Below are positions 5,879-12,407 of a DNA stretch of 14,275 nt, one piece after another; the stretch's first letter is position 1, and every line of letters starts with the position of its first letter. The translations under genes were made by a program, and so were the position numbers. Source of the stretch: Candidatus Bathyarchaeota archaeon JdFR-04 (GTDB lineage Archaea; Thermoproteota; Bathyarchaeia; Bathyarchaeales; UBA233). The stretch is from positions 1 to 14,275 of the forward strand of contig MTLR01000048.1 of assembly GCA_002010925.1 (NCBI GenBank), read 5' to 3'. Under the pieces are notes generated by a model, which was not told the DNA's origin, did not search any database, and saw only the letters and a list, made by a program, of their open reading frames with translations.

Positions 5879-6487
5879 TTGCCCAAAGAGTGGGACGGCA
5901 TAATTTCCCAGAGCATAAACCGCAAGTTTTCACGGCCATTAGCACGCTTTTTAGCTGATCACACAAAAGTTACACCTAACCAAATATCGGTTCTGAGTTT
6001 AGCGGTTTCAGTTTTGTCAGGGATATGCTTTTTTGTTTTCCAGAACCTACTAGGTGGACTTCTCGCACAGTTAAGTTCTATTTTGGACGGGGTGGATGGG
6101 GATTTGGCTTTGTTAACTGGAAAGACTTCGGTTTTTGGCGGATTCTTTGATTCAATTCTTGACAGATATGGAGACGGAGCAATTTTAATGGGCATGACAT
6201 ACAATGTTTACACATTAGATAAAAACTGGGTTATTTTAACAATAGCTTTGGCAGCCTTATTTGGCTCTTTCATGGTCAGTTATAGCAGAGCACAGGCGAA
6301 ATCAAGATTTGGGATAATTTTTAAAAGCGGGTTTTCTGGATACGCCGCGAATAGGGATATCCGTCTTTTCCTAATAATGATTGGAGGCGCCCTAGGTCAG
6401 GTTTTAGCCGTCCTAAGTGTTTTGGCGATACTAACGAACCTTGTTGTTTTAATGAGAACGTACGAATGTTTGAAACTCTCGAGGTAA
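5879..6487 (+). CDS. CDP-alcohol phosphatidyltransferase, likely di-myo-inositol-phosphate-phosphate synthase (DIPPS)
   Basis: 202 aa integral membrane protein with about six hydrophobic segments. The CDP-alcohol signature DxxDGxxAR-x8-GxxxDxxxD reads Asp70, Asp73, Gly74, Ala77, Leu78, Gly87, Asp91, Asp95: all four aspartates are kept, but the usual Arg after Ala is Leu78 (TTG at 6110-6112). It is expected to join CDP-inositol and inositol-1-phosphate into phosphorylated di-myo-inositol phosphate; a phosphatase would finish the solute but is not seen here. Archaetidylinositol-phosphate synthase is the alternative. TTG start at 5879 with AAGGAG at 5864-5869 and no usable ATG upstream. The 2-nt gap from IPCT implies coupling. 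It ends 9 nt before the convergent tRNA-Thr. Confidence 0.83.
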   Translation: MPKEWDGIISQSINRKFSRPLARFLADHTKVTPNQISVLSLAVSVLSGICFFVFQNLLGGLLAQLSSILDGVDGDLALLTGKTSVFGGFFDSILDRYGDGAILMGMTYNVYTLDKNWVILTIALAALFGSFMVSYSRAQAKSRFGIIFKSGFSGYAANRDIRLFLIMIGGALGQVLAVLSVLAILTNLVVLMRTYECLKLSR

Positions 6488-6490
6488 AAA
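6486..6490 (-). terminator. U-tract terminator of tRNA-Thr
   Basis: On the minus strand the encoded CCA is followed by ACTCCC and then TTTTT, a usual archaeal termination signal. It falls at the stop-codon end of the convergent DIPPS gene. Confidence 0.4.
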
Positions 6491-6496
6491 GGGAGT

Positions 6497-6573
6497 TGGA
6501 GCCCCCGCCGGGATTCGAACCCGGGATCTTCAGCTTACAAGGCTGACGCCTTAACCAGCTAGGCTACGGGGGC
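6497..6573 (-). tRNA. tRNA-Thr (anticodon UGU)
   Basis: Read on the minus strand, the acceptor stem is GCCCCCG paired with CGGGGGC, then discriminator T and encoded CCA (complement of 6497-6499). The anticodon stem-loop is TCAGC-CTTGTAA-GCTGA with anticodon TGT (threonine). The T arm is CCGGG-TTCGAAT-CCCGG, and the D loop holds the normal GG. 77 nt with CCA, no intron. Confidence 0.95.
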
Positions 6574-6597
6574 TTTCGAATTTTAACTTGGAGTCCT

Positions 6598-6616
6598 TGG
6601 AATTAAATTCTTCGTT
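6598..6616 (-). promoter_or_regulatory. TATA/BRE element of tRNA-Thr
   Basis: The minus strand reads AAACGAAGAATTTAATTCC: a BRE-like CGAAGAA and an AATTTAATT TATA element about 30 nt upstream of the tRNA 5' end at 6573. Confidence 0.5.
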
Positions 6617-6645
6617 TATGTGTATTTTTGTTGCGTATATGTGCA

Positions 6646-6664
6646 GAAATATTTATTAAATATT
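6646..6664 (+). promoter_or_regulatory. TATA box for the small cysteine-rich gene
   Basis: GAAATATTTATTAAATATT lies about 45-55 nt upstream of the ATG at 6706, placing transcription start near 6678-6684 and leaving a short leader. The TTG at 6685, in the same frame, would then be at or very near the RNA 5' end, which is one reason to prefer the ATG. Confidence 0.45.
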
Positions 6665-6705
6665 AAGATTCTTGATACTATTGCTTGAGAAACATAAAGC
6701 TAGAG

Positions 6706-7053
6706 ATGAACAATTTGCGACGAAAAGAACTAATATGTCCTAATGCAAGCTGCGGAAAACCCTTTGAGAAGCCAGTAATGCTAATGGACGGGTTTTCCCT
6801 GCCTAGGCAGACTTACTATGCTTGCCCGCATTGTAAATCGAAACTTGAGATAGTTGTAGAAAGCGGGAAATTTATGAAAATCGTTTCGGTAAGAAATGCT
6901 GGGGGAAGATTGACGAAGCCCTCAAACAATAAAACCCCGAAAAACTGTCCCCATTATTTTGGCTTCTTAAGGAGTCTATCTGACCCTGCTCCTATACCAG
7001 ACGAGTGCTTGATATGCCCTAAAATCATTCAGTGTTTTGTGCATCAAAAATAG
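6706..7053 (+). CDS. Small cysteine-rich, zinc-ribbon-like protein
   Basis: 115 aa from the ATG. Two cysteine groups are visible: CPNASC (11-16) with CPHC (40-43), a classic split zinc ribbon, and a second set CPHYFGFL (81-88) with CLICPKIIQC (101-110). Four to eight cysteines could bind one or two metal ions. The C-terminal phrase PIPDECLICPK recalls small conserved archaeal proteins of unknown role. Cytoplasmic, no membrane segment. A TTG at 6685 would add seven residues (MRNIKLE) but has no better ribosome site. It stands alone, read toward the por operon about 110 nt downstream, which has its own promoter. Function unknown; DNA, RNA or protein contact is possible. Confidence 0.75.
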   Translation: MNNLRRKELICPNASCGKPFEKPVMLMDGFSLPRQTYYACPHCKSKLEIVVESGKFMKIVSVRNAGGRLTKPSNNKTPKNCPHYFGFLRSLSDPAPIPDECLICPKIIQCFVHQK

Positions 7054-7086
7054 CGATATTTTTGTTTTGCATCTGAGAATTTCTTT

Positions 7087-7128
7087 CATCCCTTTTCTTT
7101 ATTTCGAAACATGTATATGTAAGGGATG
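7087..7128. repeat. 8-bp inverted repeat flanking the por promoter
   Basis: CATCCCTT (7087-7094) and AAGGGATG (7121-7128) are perfect reverse complements 26 nt apart. The BRE/TATA (7105-7119) lies between them. Arm centres are 34 bp apart, about three helical turns, so two subunits could bind the same face and cover the TATA box. Candidate operator for the por operon. Confidence 0.5.
7105..7121 (+). promoter_or_regulatory. TATA/BRE element of the por operon
   Basis: CGAAAC (BRE-like) followed by ATGTATATGTA gives a clear TATA element. Start of transcription is predicted near 7138-7143, leaving about 20 nt before the TTG at 7162, just enough to include the Shine-Dalgarno GGAGGA at 7148-7153. 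Confidence 0.6.
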
Positions 7129-7161
7129 TTAGAATATGTGGAGATTCGGAGGAAATAAGGC

Positions 7162-7722
7162 TTGGAGCATATTATCGAAGTCCGATGGCATGGACGAGGT
7201 GGACAAGGAGCTTGGACAGCAAGCGAGCTTTTAGCTAGAGCAGCTATTCTTGAAGGCAAGCACATCCAATCTTTTCCAGAGTTTGGACCGGAACGGATGG
7301 GCGCTCCAATAAGGGCTTTTACAAGAGTTAGCGAAAAACCCATAACTCTTCACTGCAGTGTCTACAACCCGGATACCGTTGTAGTCTTAGACCCAACCCT
7401 TCTAAAAACTGTTCCAATAACTGAGGGAATCAAACAGAGTGGAACAATAATATTAAACATTAAGGAGAGCCCCTCCGAAATTCGAAAAACATTGGGGCAT
7501 ATAGAAGCAAAAATATGGACTGTTCCAGCAACAGAGATTGCGCTAAAAATTTTGGGAAGACCCATAACCAACACGGCTATGCTAGGGGCTCTAATTAAGG
7601 CCACATCTATTGTGAATCTTCAAAGCGTTGAAAAAGTCGTTAGAGAAAGGTTTCCACACGAACTTGCGGAGAGAAACGTTATGGTTGTAAAACAAGCTTA
7701 TGAGGAGGCAAGAAGCGAATGA
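7162..7722 (+). CDS. porG: 2-oxoacid (pyruvate):ferredoxin oxidoreductase, gamma subunit
   Basis: 186 aa, normal size for the gamma subunit. The signature WHGRGGQGAWTASELLA (9-25) is typical, followed by FPEFGPERMGAPIRAFTR (38-55). In the enzyme the four subunits together oxidise a 2-oxoacid, most likely pyruvate, with CoA to acyl-CoA and CO2, passing electrons to ferredoxin; gamma helps bind CoA and pack the complex. TTG start at 7162 is set by GGAGGA at 7148-7153 with an 8-nt spacer. First gene of porG-porD-porA-porB. Its last codon overlaps porD by ATGA. The order gamma-delta-alpha-beta is the common archaeal one. 2-Oxoisovalerate cannot be ruled out as substrate. Confidence 0.93.
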   Translation: MEHIIEVRWHGRGGQGAWTASELLARAAILEGKHIQSFPEFGPERMGAPIRAFTRVSEKPITLHCSVYNPDTVVVLDPTLLKTVPITEGIKQSGTIILNIKESPSEIRKTLGHIEAKIWTVPATEIALKILGRPITNTAMLGALIKATSIVNLQSVEKVVRERFPHELAERNVMVVKQAYEEARSE

Positions 7723-8015
7723 AACCTCAACCTAAAGGATGGAAAGAAATTCCAATAGCAGGCGTATGTTGGATGCCCAGCGAAGAATATCAAACAGGAG
7801 ACTGGAGAACCTTCAAACCCGTGAGAGATTTAGAAAAGTGTACCCGTTGTTTATTATGCTATATTTACTGCCCAGACAGCGCCATAAGCTGGAACCCGGA
7901 TAAGGGAGATATAGAATTTGACTATAACTTCTGTAAGGGATGCGGTATATGCGCCAATGAATGCCCCGTGGACGCTATTACCATGGTGTTTGAACAGGAG
8001 GAAAAGGAAGAATGA
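7719..8015 (+). CDS. porD: 2-oxoacid (pyruvate):ferredoxin oxidoreductase, delta subunit (8Fe ferredoxin)
   Basis: 98 aa. It carries two [4Fe-4S] motifs: CTRCLLCYIYCP (Cys41, 44, 47, 51) and CKGCGICANECP (Cys72, 75, 78, 82), each CxxCxxCxxxCP. The cross-bonded pattern of an 8Fe ferredoxin is complete. The subunit relays electrons from the thiamine-diphosphate site of the alpha-beta pair toward external ferredoxin. The N-terminal 40 residues (WKEIPIAGVC and DWRTFKPVRD) are the usual porD linker. Start ATG at 7719 inside an ATGA overlap with porG, with GAGGAGG upstream at about 7702-7708. It ends in a Glu-rich tail and overlaps porA by ATGA too, so stoichiometric translation is likely. Confidence 0.95.
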   Translation: MKPQPKGWKEIPIAGVCWMPSEEYQTGDWRTFKPVRDLEKCTRCLLCYIYCPDSAISWNPDKGDIEFDYNFCKGCGICANECPVDAITMVFEQEEKEE

Positions 8016-9241
8016 CAGTAGTGGAACAGAAAGTCCTCGCTATGAGTGGAGATGAAGCAGTAGCCTACGCAGTAAAACAATCCGATGTTGATGTTGTGGC
8101 AGCCTACCCGATAACTCCCCAAACTATAATTGTGGAAAAGTTCAGTGAATACGTTCACAACGGTGAAGTAGACACAGAATTTATCTGCGTAGAATCTGAG
8201 CACAGTGCGTTAACAGCATGTCTAACAGCCGCTGCCGTAGGAGCCCGGGCTTTCACAGCCACGGCTTCAGCTGGATTGGCGCTGATGCATGAAATACTCT
8301 ACGTGACCTCGGGATGCCGTGCACCGGTGGTCATGGCGGTTGCTAACCGAGCGCTATCAGCGCCCATAAACATTCACTGCGACCATTCGGACACGATGGT
8401 AGAACGAGACAGCGGATGGATACAGATATACGCCGAAAATTCGCAAGAAGCCTACGACTCCATAATTCAAGCTTTTCGAATAGCTGAACATCCCGACATA
8501 CTTTTGCCAGTTATGGTTGGACTAGACGGATTCTTCTTAAGCCATACGCTCGAAAACGTCAGGATTTTACCCGATGAAACTGTAAAAGGATTTCTAGGAA
8601 ACAGAAAGTTCCCGCTCGTAAGAAACCACGAAGGAAAACTCGTTCCCTTCCGCCTCGCCCCTGAAAACCCCATAACAATTGGGCCGTTAGATCTCTATGA
8701 TTACTACTTTGAACATAAACGCCAACAAGAGGAGGCTATGCGGCGGGCCTCGGAGATTATTAAACAAGTGCACGGAGAATACGCTAACGTTGGTGGAAGA
8801 CAGTATGGTGACGGATTGATAGAAACTTATCATCTGGAAGACGCTGAAATTGCAACTATCTGCCTAGGCTCTACAGCCGGAACTGTGAAGACCGTGGTAG
8901 ATGAACTACGCTCAAAGGGAATAAAAGCTGGACTGCTAAGAATACGAACATTTAGACCTCTACCAGTAAAGGAAATAACGGTAGCCTTGAAAAATGTTAA
9001 GGCAGTAGGCGTTATGGATCGCGCATGTAGCTTCGGAGGATTTGGCGGACCAGTATTCCATGAGATTCGGCACATCCTCTATGACGCCCCGGTTCATCCA
9101 CATGTAGTAAACTACATTTATGGACTAGGCGGAAGGGACATGTCCTATATACTTATAAACCAAATCTATAGAGACCTAGAGAGAATCCTTGAAACAAACC
9201 GTGTTGAGAAAAAAGTCCAGTTTATAGGGTTAAGAGAGTAA
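8012..9241 (+). CDS. porA: 2-oxoacid (pyruvate):ferredoxin oxidoreductase, alpha subunit
   Basis: 409 aa, full length. The first part is the pyrimidine-binding half of the thiamine-diphosphate site: AYPITPQT (31-38), with the activating acidic patch VESEHSA (60-66, Glu61 and Glu63). IHCDHSDTM (121-129) lies in the substrate-side loop common to PorA/VorA. Domain II begins near residue 270 (AEIATICLGSTAGTVKTVVD) and carries the transketolase C-terminal-like fold; RTFRPLP is the typical phrase of this family. No iron-sulfur cysteines are seen, as expected. GGAGGAAAAGGA upstream sets the ATG at 8012, inside porD. A small gap (16 nt) follows before porB. Substrate preference (pyruvate) is inferred from gene order and sequence pattern. 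Confidence 0.94.
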   Translation: MTVVEQKVLAMSGDEAVAYAVKQSDVDVVAAYPITPQTIIVEKFSEYVHNGEVDTEFICVESEHSALTACLTAAAVGARAFTATASAGLALMHEILYVTSGCRAPVVMAVANRALSAPINIHCDHSDTMVERDSGWIQIYAENSQEAYDSIIQAFRIAEHPDILLPVMVGLDGFFLSHTLENVRILPDETVKGFLGNRKFPLVRNHEGKLVPFRLAPENPITIGPLDLYDYYFEHKRQQEEAMRRASEIIKQVHGEYANVGGRQYGDGLIETYHLEDAEIATICLGSTAGTVKTVVDELRSKGIKAGLLRIRTFRPLPVKEITVALKNVKAVGVMDRACSFGGFGGPVFHEIRHILYDAPVHPHVVNYIYGLGGRDMSYILINQIYRDLERILETNRVEKKVQFIGLRE

Positions 9242-9257
9242 AATGGAGGCTTAAATT

Positions 9258-10217
9258 TTGAGCGAATGGAAATTTACAATAAAAGAAATAGCTGAAAAAC
9301 CTGAACTCTTCATGTCTGGACATCGTGCTTGTGCCGGATGCGTCCCAGCAACCGTCCACAGACTTGTGCTAAAAGCAGCTAGAGGCCCAGTAATAGCTAC
9401 TCACGCCACAGGATGCATAGAGGTATCTTCAACAATCTACCCATACACCGCTTGGAAAATCCCATGGATTCACACAGCATTCGAGAATGCAGCCGCAAAT
9501 GCTTCGGGAATCGAAGCTGCGTTGAGAGTCTTGCAGAGAAAAGGAAAGATAAAGAATGAGCATGTGGACGTTATTGCTTTTGCTGGAGACGGTGGAACCT
9601 ATGACATCGGAATTCAGGCATTATCGGGAGCCGTTGAAAGAGGACACGACTTTCTATACGTGCTCTACGACAATGAGGCATATATGAACACAGGAATCCA
9701 AAGAAGCGGAGGAACCCCTCACGGAGCATGGACAACCACCTCGCCAGCTGGAAAACTAATTCCTGGAAAGCCGCAGTTCAAGAAGCCCATAGCTGAAATA
9801 ATGGTGGCACATGAAATTCCTTACGTAGCAACAGCTTCACCCTACTACTGGAAAGACCTCATAACAAAAGTTAGGAAAGGACTAGAGGTTGAAGGCCCCG
9901 CATTCTTGCATATTATTGCTCCATGCCCACGTGGATGGCGTTTTCCGTCGGAAAAGGGTATAGAAATTTCTCGGATAATAGTGGAAACTTGTATGTTCCC
10001 ATTGTGGGAAGCCATAGATGAGGAATACAAACTTTCACCACCAAGCAAAGCAATAGCACTAAAACCAGAAAAGAAGAAGCCAGTGAAAGAATACCTAAAG
10101 ATTCAAGGACGGTTCCGACACTTGTTCACTCTAGAACACGAACACGTAATTGAAGAGTTACAGAGAATCATTGATAAACGCTGGAAACGCCTACTAAAAA
10201 AATGCGGAATTGCTTAA
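9258..10217 (+). CDS. porB: 2-oxoacid (pyruvate):ferredoxin oxidoreductase, beta subunit
   Basis: 319 aa. It holds the diphosphate-binding half of the thiamine site, GDGGTYDIG (110-118) with YDNEAYMNTG (137-146), which bind magnesium and diphosphate. Cys25, Cys28 and Cys53 (ACAGC and TGC), together with Cys223 (APCPRGW), are in the places of the proximal [4Fe-4S] cluster ligands. The alpha-beta pair forms the catalytic core. TTG start at 9258 with GGAGG at 9245-9249 and an 8-nt spacer. The C-terminal tail (about 265-319) is Lys/Arg-rich and closes the chain. The gene ends 10 nt before the convergent glyS stop. Confidence 0.94.
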   Translation: MSEWKFTIKEIAEKPELFMSGHRACAGCVPATVHRLVLKAARGPVIATHATGCIEVSSTIYPYTAWKIPWIHTAFENAAANASGIEAALRVLQRKGKIKNEHVDVIAFAGDGGTYDIGIQALSGAVERGHDFLYVLYDNEAYMNTGIQRSGGTPHGAWTTTSPAGKLIPGKPQFKKPIAEIMVAHEIPYVATASPYYWKDLITKVRKGLEVEGPAFLHIIAPCPRGWRFPSEKGIEISRIIVETCMFPLWEAIDEEYKLSPPSKAIALKPEKKKPVKEYLKIQGRFRHLFTLEHEHVIEELQRIIDKRWKRLLKKCGIA

Positions 10218-10230
10218 CTCTCTTTTCTTA
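10218..10230 (+). terminator. Pyrimidine-rich 3' end of the por operon
   Basis: CTCTCTTTTCTTA follows the porB stop directly. It is a T-rich tract of the type that ends archaeal transcripts, and it runs into the 3' end of the convergent glyS gene, so the two transcripts probably overlap at their ends. Confidence 0.3.
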
Positions 10231-11988
10231 CGTTTTAACTGGTTCACCTAATTCTTCGAACTCAAGTTTATACCGGAAATACTTATGTAACAACTCTGGA
10301 AGCATCTGAACTTTGTTTCGCACTTGCTTCCACGAATCGCGATCCCGAATGGTTACAGTGCCATCTTCTAAAGTTTGATAATCAATTGTTATACCTAGAG
10401 GAACCCCTATTTCGTCAGCCCTCGCGTATCTTCTTCCAATAGAACCGGATTCATCGTATTCCACGTAAAAACCTTCATCCAAAAGCATATAATAGACCTC
10501 TTTAGCTTTTTCAGGCAAACCGTCCCGACTGACAAGTGGATAAATTCCCATTTGGATAGGCGCAACATCCCTCGGAAAGCTCAAAACAACCCGATTTTTC
10601 TTCACACGATAGGCATATTCAAGAGTTACATAGACAAGCCTATCAGAACCAAAACTTGGCTCAACAACGTGAGGAATAAATCGTTTACCATGTTCAACAA
10701 TTTTCTGCCGTTTTATCTCCACATATTCCGGTAGAATTTTGAACCCCTCAAGCATGTAGAAGCCTTTTCTTGTTAATCTTTCCTCCAAAATTTTTGCGTC
10801 AACTTTAGACAGCGCTTCTATAACCTTTTCGGCGTCATTTTTAAATATAGGCCCTATTTTGGAACGTATTGGTTTCACTTGAATAGCTTCCTTTTCAACA
10901 GGCTTTTCTGTCGGTTTGAAAATTCGCATTTCTTCACCGCTAAACTTCATATGCTGCTTTAGATCGTAATCAGTTCTGTAGGCATGCCCAGAAACCTCCG
11001 TCCATCCCCATCTGTCAAGGTATACTTCCTGATCAAAGCTTTGTATAGCATAATGTGCTTTTTCCCAGTCGAGCTTTTCAATGAAACGTTGCTTTTCAGG
11101 GGGAACCCCAAGGGAAACCATAAATTTTTTAGCTAAAACCATGAAGAATGCTTGCCAGTCCACTTTAATGTAACCGTTTTCTAAGGTTTCCTTCACAGTG
11201 AACTCAACAATTTCCTCAGAGTTCCTCAGCCTAGTTTCGGCTAAGAGCAAACGTAAAGTTTCGTTTTCCACATCCTTGATGTAAGGGCAATCAGGATTTT
11301 CAGGATCAAAGAAAAACTCCAAATCGATTATGGTGAATTCCCTGAGCCTTATAAGACCTTGCCTAGGGGAGATTTCGTTCCTTAAAGCGTGTCCTATCTG
11401 TACGACCCCGAATGGAAGCCTTTCTCTGGAAAGCTCATGGAGTCGTTTAAATTCAACAAAGATCCCCTGCGCGGCTTCAGGTCTTCCATAGCCTACGGCG
11501 TCTGAGTAAGGGCCAATGGTGGTTGTGAACATTGTTAAAAAGTGTCGGGGGGCACCGAATTCGCCGCCACAGTCAGGACAACGAATATCGTCCTTTTTGA
11601 TTTTTGTTTTTATTTCTTGAAGCGAAAGCTTTTCAGTTTCCATGCTTGGCATTCCACTAAATTCTTCGAGAAGATGGTCAGCTCTGAACTTACGTTTACA
11701 TTTCAAGCATTCCACCATGGGTTCCTTAAAGTGATCAACGTGCCCCGAGGCCTCAAACACTTTTCCAGGCATTATTACGGAAGACTCGATTTCGAAGAAC
11801 CCGAATTTCCGGATAAAGAAATCTCGAAACTTGTCTTCTATACGTTTCTTCAAGAGAGCACCTAGTGGGCCGTAAGTTACAAAGCCGCCTACCCCACCGT
11901 ATATTTCAAAGGAAGGCCAGAAAAAGCCTCGACGTTTAGCTAGTTCGCTTATTAGAGTGAACTTGTCTTGCTTTCTTGAGGGGGGCAA
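10228..11988 (-). CDS. glyS: Glycyl-tRNA synthetase, archaeal/eukaryotic dimer type
   Basis: 586 aa, full length. It charges tRNA-Gly with glycine. Class II motif 1 lies near FVTYGPLGALLKKRI (36-50). A zinc-binding-like insert follows with CLKC (94-97) and CPDC (137-140). Motif 2 is ALRNEISPRQGLIRLREFT (201-219), with the catalytic arginines. Motif 3 carries EPSFGSDRLV, after which an anticodon-binding domain (ARADEIGVPLGITID) ends the protein. This form differs from the bacterial alpha2beta2 enzyme. TTG start at 11988 with GAGGTTG about 8-9 nt upstream; no in-frame better start is seen. It is monocistronic; a TATA with tandem GATTTAAAG lies about 30 nt upstream. Confidence 0.95.
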   Translation of the reverse strand: MPPSRKQDKFTLISELAKRRGFFWPSFEIYGGVGGFVTYGPLGALLKKRIEDKFRDFFIRKFGFFEIESSVIMPGKVFEASGHVDHFKEPMVECLKCKRKFRADHLLEEFSGMPSMETEKLSLQEIKTKIKKDDIRCPDCGGEFGAPRHFLTMFTTTIGPYSDAVGYGRPEAAQGIFVEFKRLHELSRERLPFGVVQIGHALRNEISPRQGLIRLREFTIIDLEFFFDPENPDCPYIKDVENETLRLLLAETRLRNSEEIVEFTVKETLENGYIKVDWQAFFMVLAKKFMVSLGVPPEKQRFIEKLDWEKAHYAIQSFDQEVYLDRWGWTEVSGHAYRTDYDLKQHMKFSGEEMRIFKPTEKPVEKEAIQVKPIRSKIGPIFKNDAEKVIEALSKVDAKILEERLTRKGFYMLEGFKILPEYVEIKRQKIVEHGKRFIPHVVEPSFGSDRLVYVTLEYAYRVKKNRVVLSFPRDVAPIQMGIYPLVSRDGLPEKAKEVYYMLLDEGFYVEYDESGSIGRRYARADEIGVPLGITIDYQTLEDGTVTIRDRDSWKQVRNKVQMLPELLHKYFRYKLEFEELGEPVKT

Positions 11989-12009
11989 GTCTTGTTCAAC
12001 CTCTTATGG

Positions 12010-12046
12010 TAGGAAGATTTAAAGGATTTAAAGGATTTTCTTCCTA
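12010..12046 (-). promoter_or_regulatory. glyS promoter with tandem TATA repeats inside a dyad
   Basis: GATTTAAAG is repeated directly at 12016-12024 and 12025-12033, then begins again (GATTT). The minus strand therefore offers two overlapping CTTTAAATC TATA-like boxes about 30-40 nt before the TTG at 11988. A 7-bp dyad TAGGAAG (12010-12016) / CTTCCTA (12040-12046) encloses them. The layout is like that around the por TATA, with a different half-site. Confidence 0.5.
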
Positions 12047-12051
12047 AATAA

Positions 12052-12285
12052 TTAAAGGGAGATACGTTTGACTATTTCTGTTTCTTGGATTTTTCCTTCC
12101 TTGCTTATTTGAAATTCTAGCATCAGGCGGTCGGTTACATGTTTTTTGCTGTTAAACTCCGTGCCACATTCGCCGCATTCAACATCTGCGCCTAATTCTA
12201 TTGCGTACCAAGATGCTTCTGCATAGTACCTTCCGCAGACTGGGCAACGGATAACCGTTATATCCAACCACGCTTTTTCGCGCAT
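12052..12285 (-). CDS. Small zinc-ribbon protein, function unknown
   Basis: 77 aa. One zinc-ribbon is visible: CPVC (14-17) and CGEC (37-40), spaced as a four-cysteine site with an intervening loop of 19 residues. The remainder (48-77) is a charged strand-rich tail, VTDRLMLEFQISKEGKIQ. No DNA-binding helix or catalytic motif can be named. ATG at 12285, with AAGGTG 6-7 nt upstream on the minus strand. It lies 63 nt upstream of glyS and is read the same way, but glyS has its own TATA, so co-transcription is uncertain. It is divergent from MIPS-2, sharing a 122-bp promoter region. Likely a conserved archaeal small protein. Confidence 0.7.
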   Translation of the reverse strand: MREKAWLDITVIRCPVCGRYYAEASWYAIELGADVECGECGTEFNSKKHVTDRLMLEFQISKEGKIQETEIVKRISL

Positions 12286-12407
12286 AAATTACACCTTAAC
12301 CATTGCATTAGCATAACATTACCGCCTTAATAGGATATCTCCGTTTTTCTTCAGAAAATGTTTTGAGCAAGAAGGACGTTTCAAGTAAACGTCAAGGAAG
12401 GAGAAGA

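Noticed and set aside
11542..11865. 107-residue plus-strand frame inside glyS
   Set aside because: Antisense shadow of a conserved synthetase; the residue mix (Phe-rich) is what reversed codons give.
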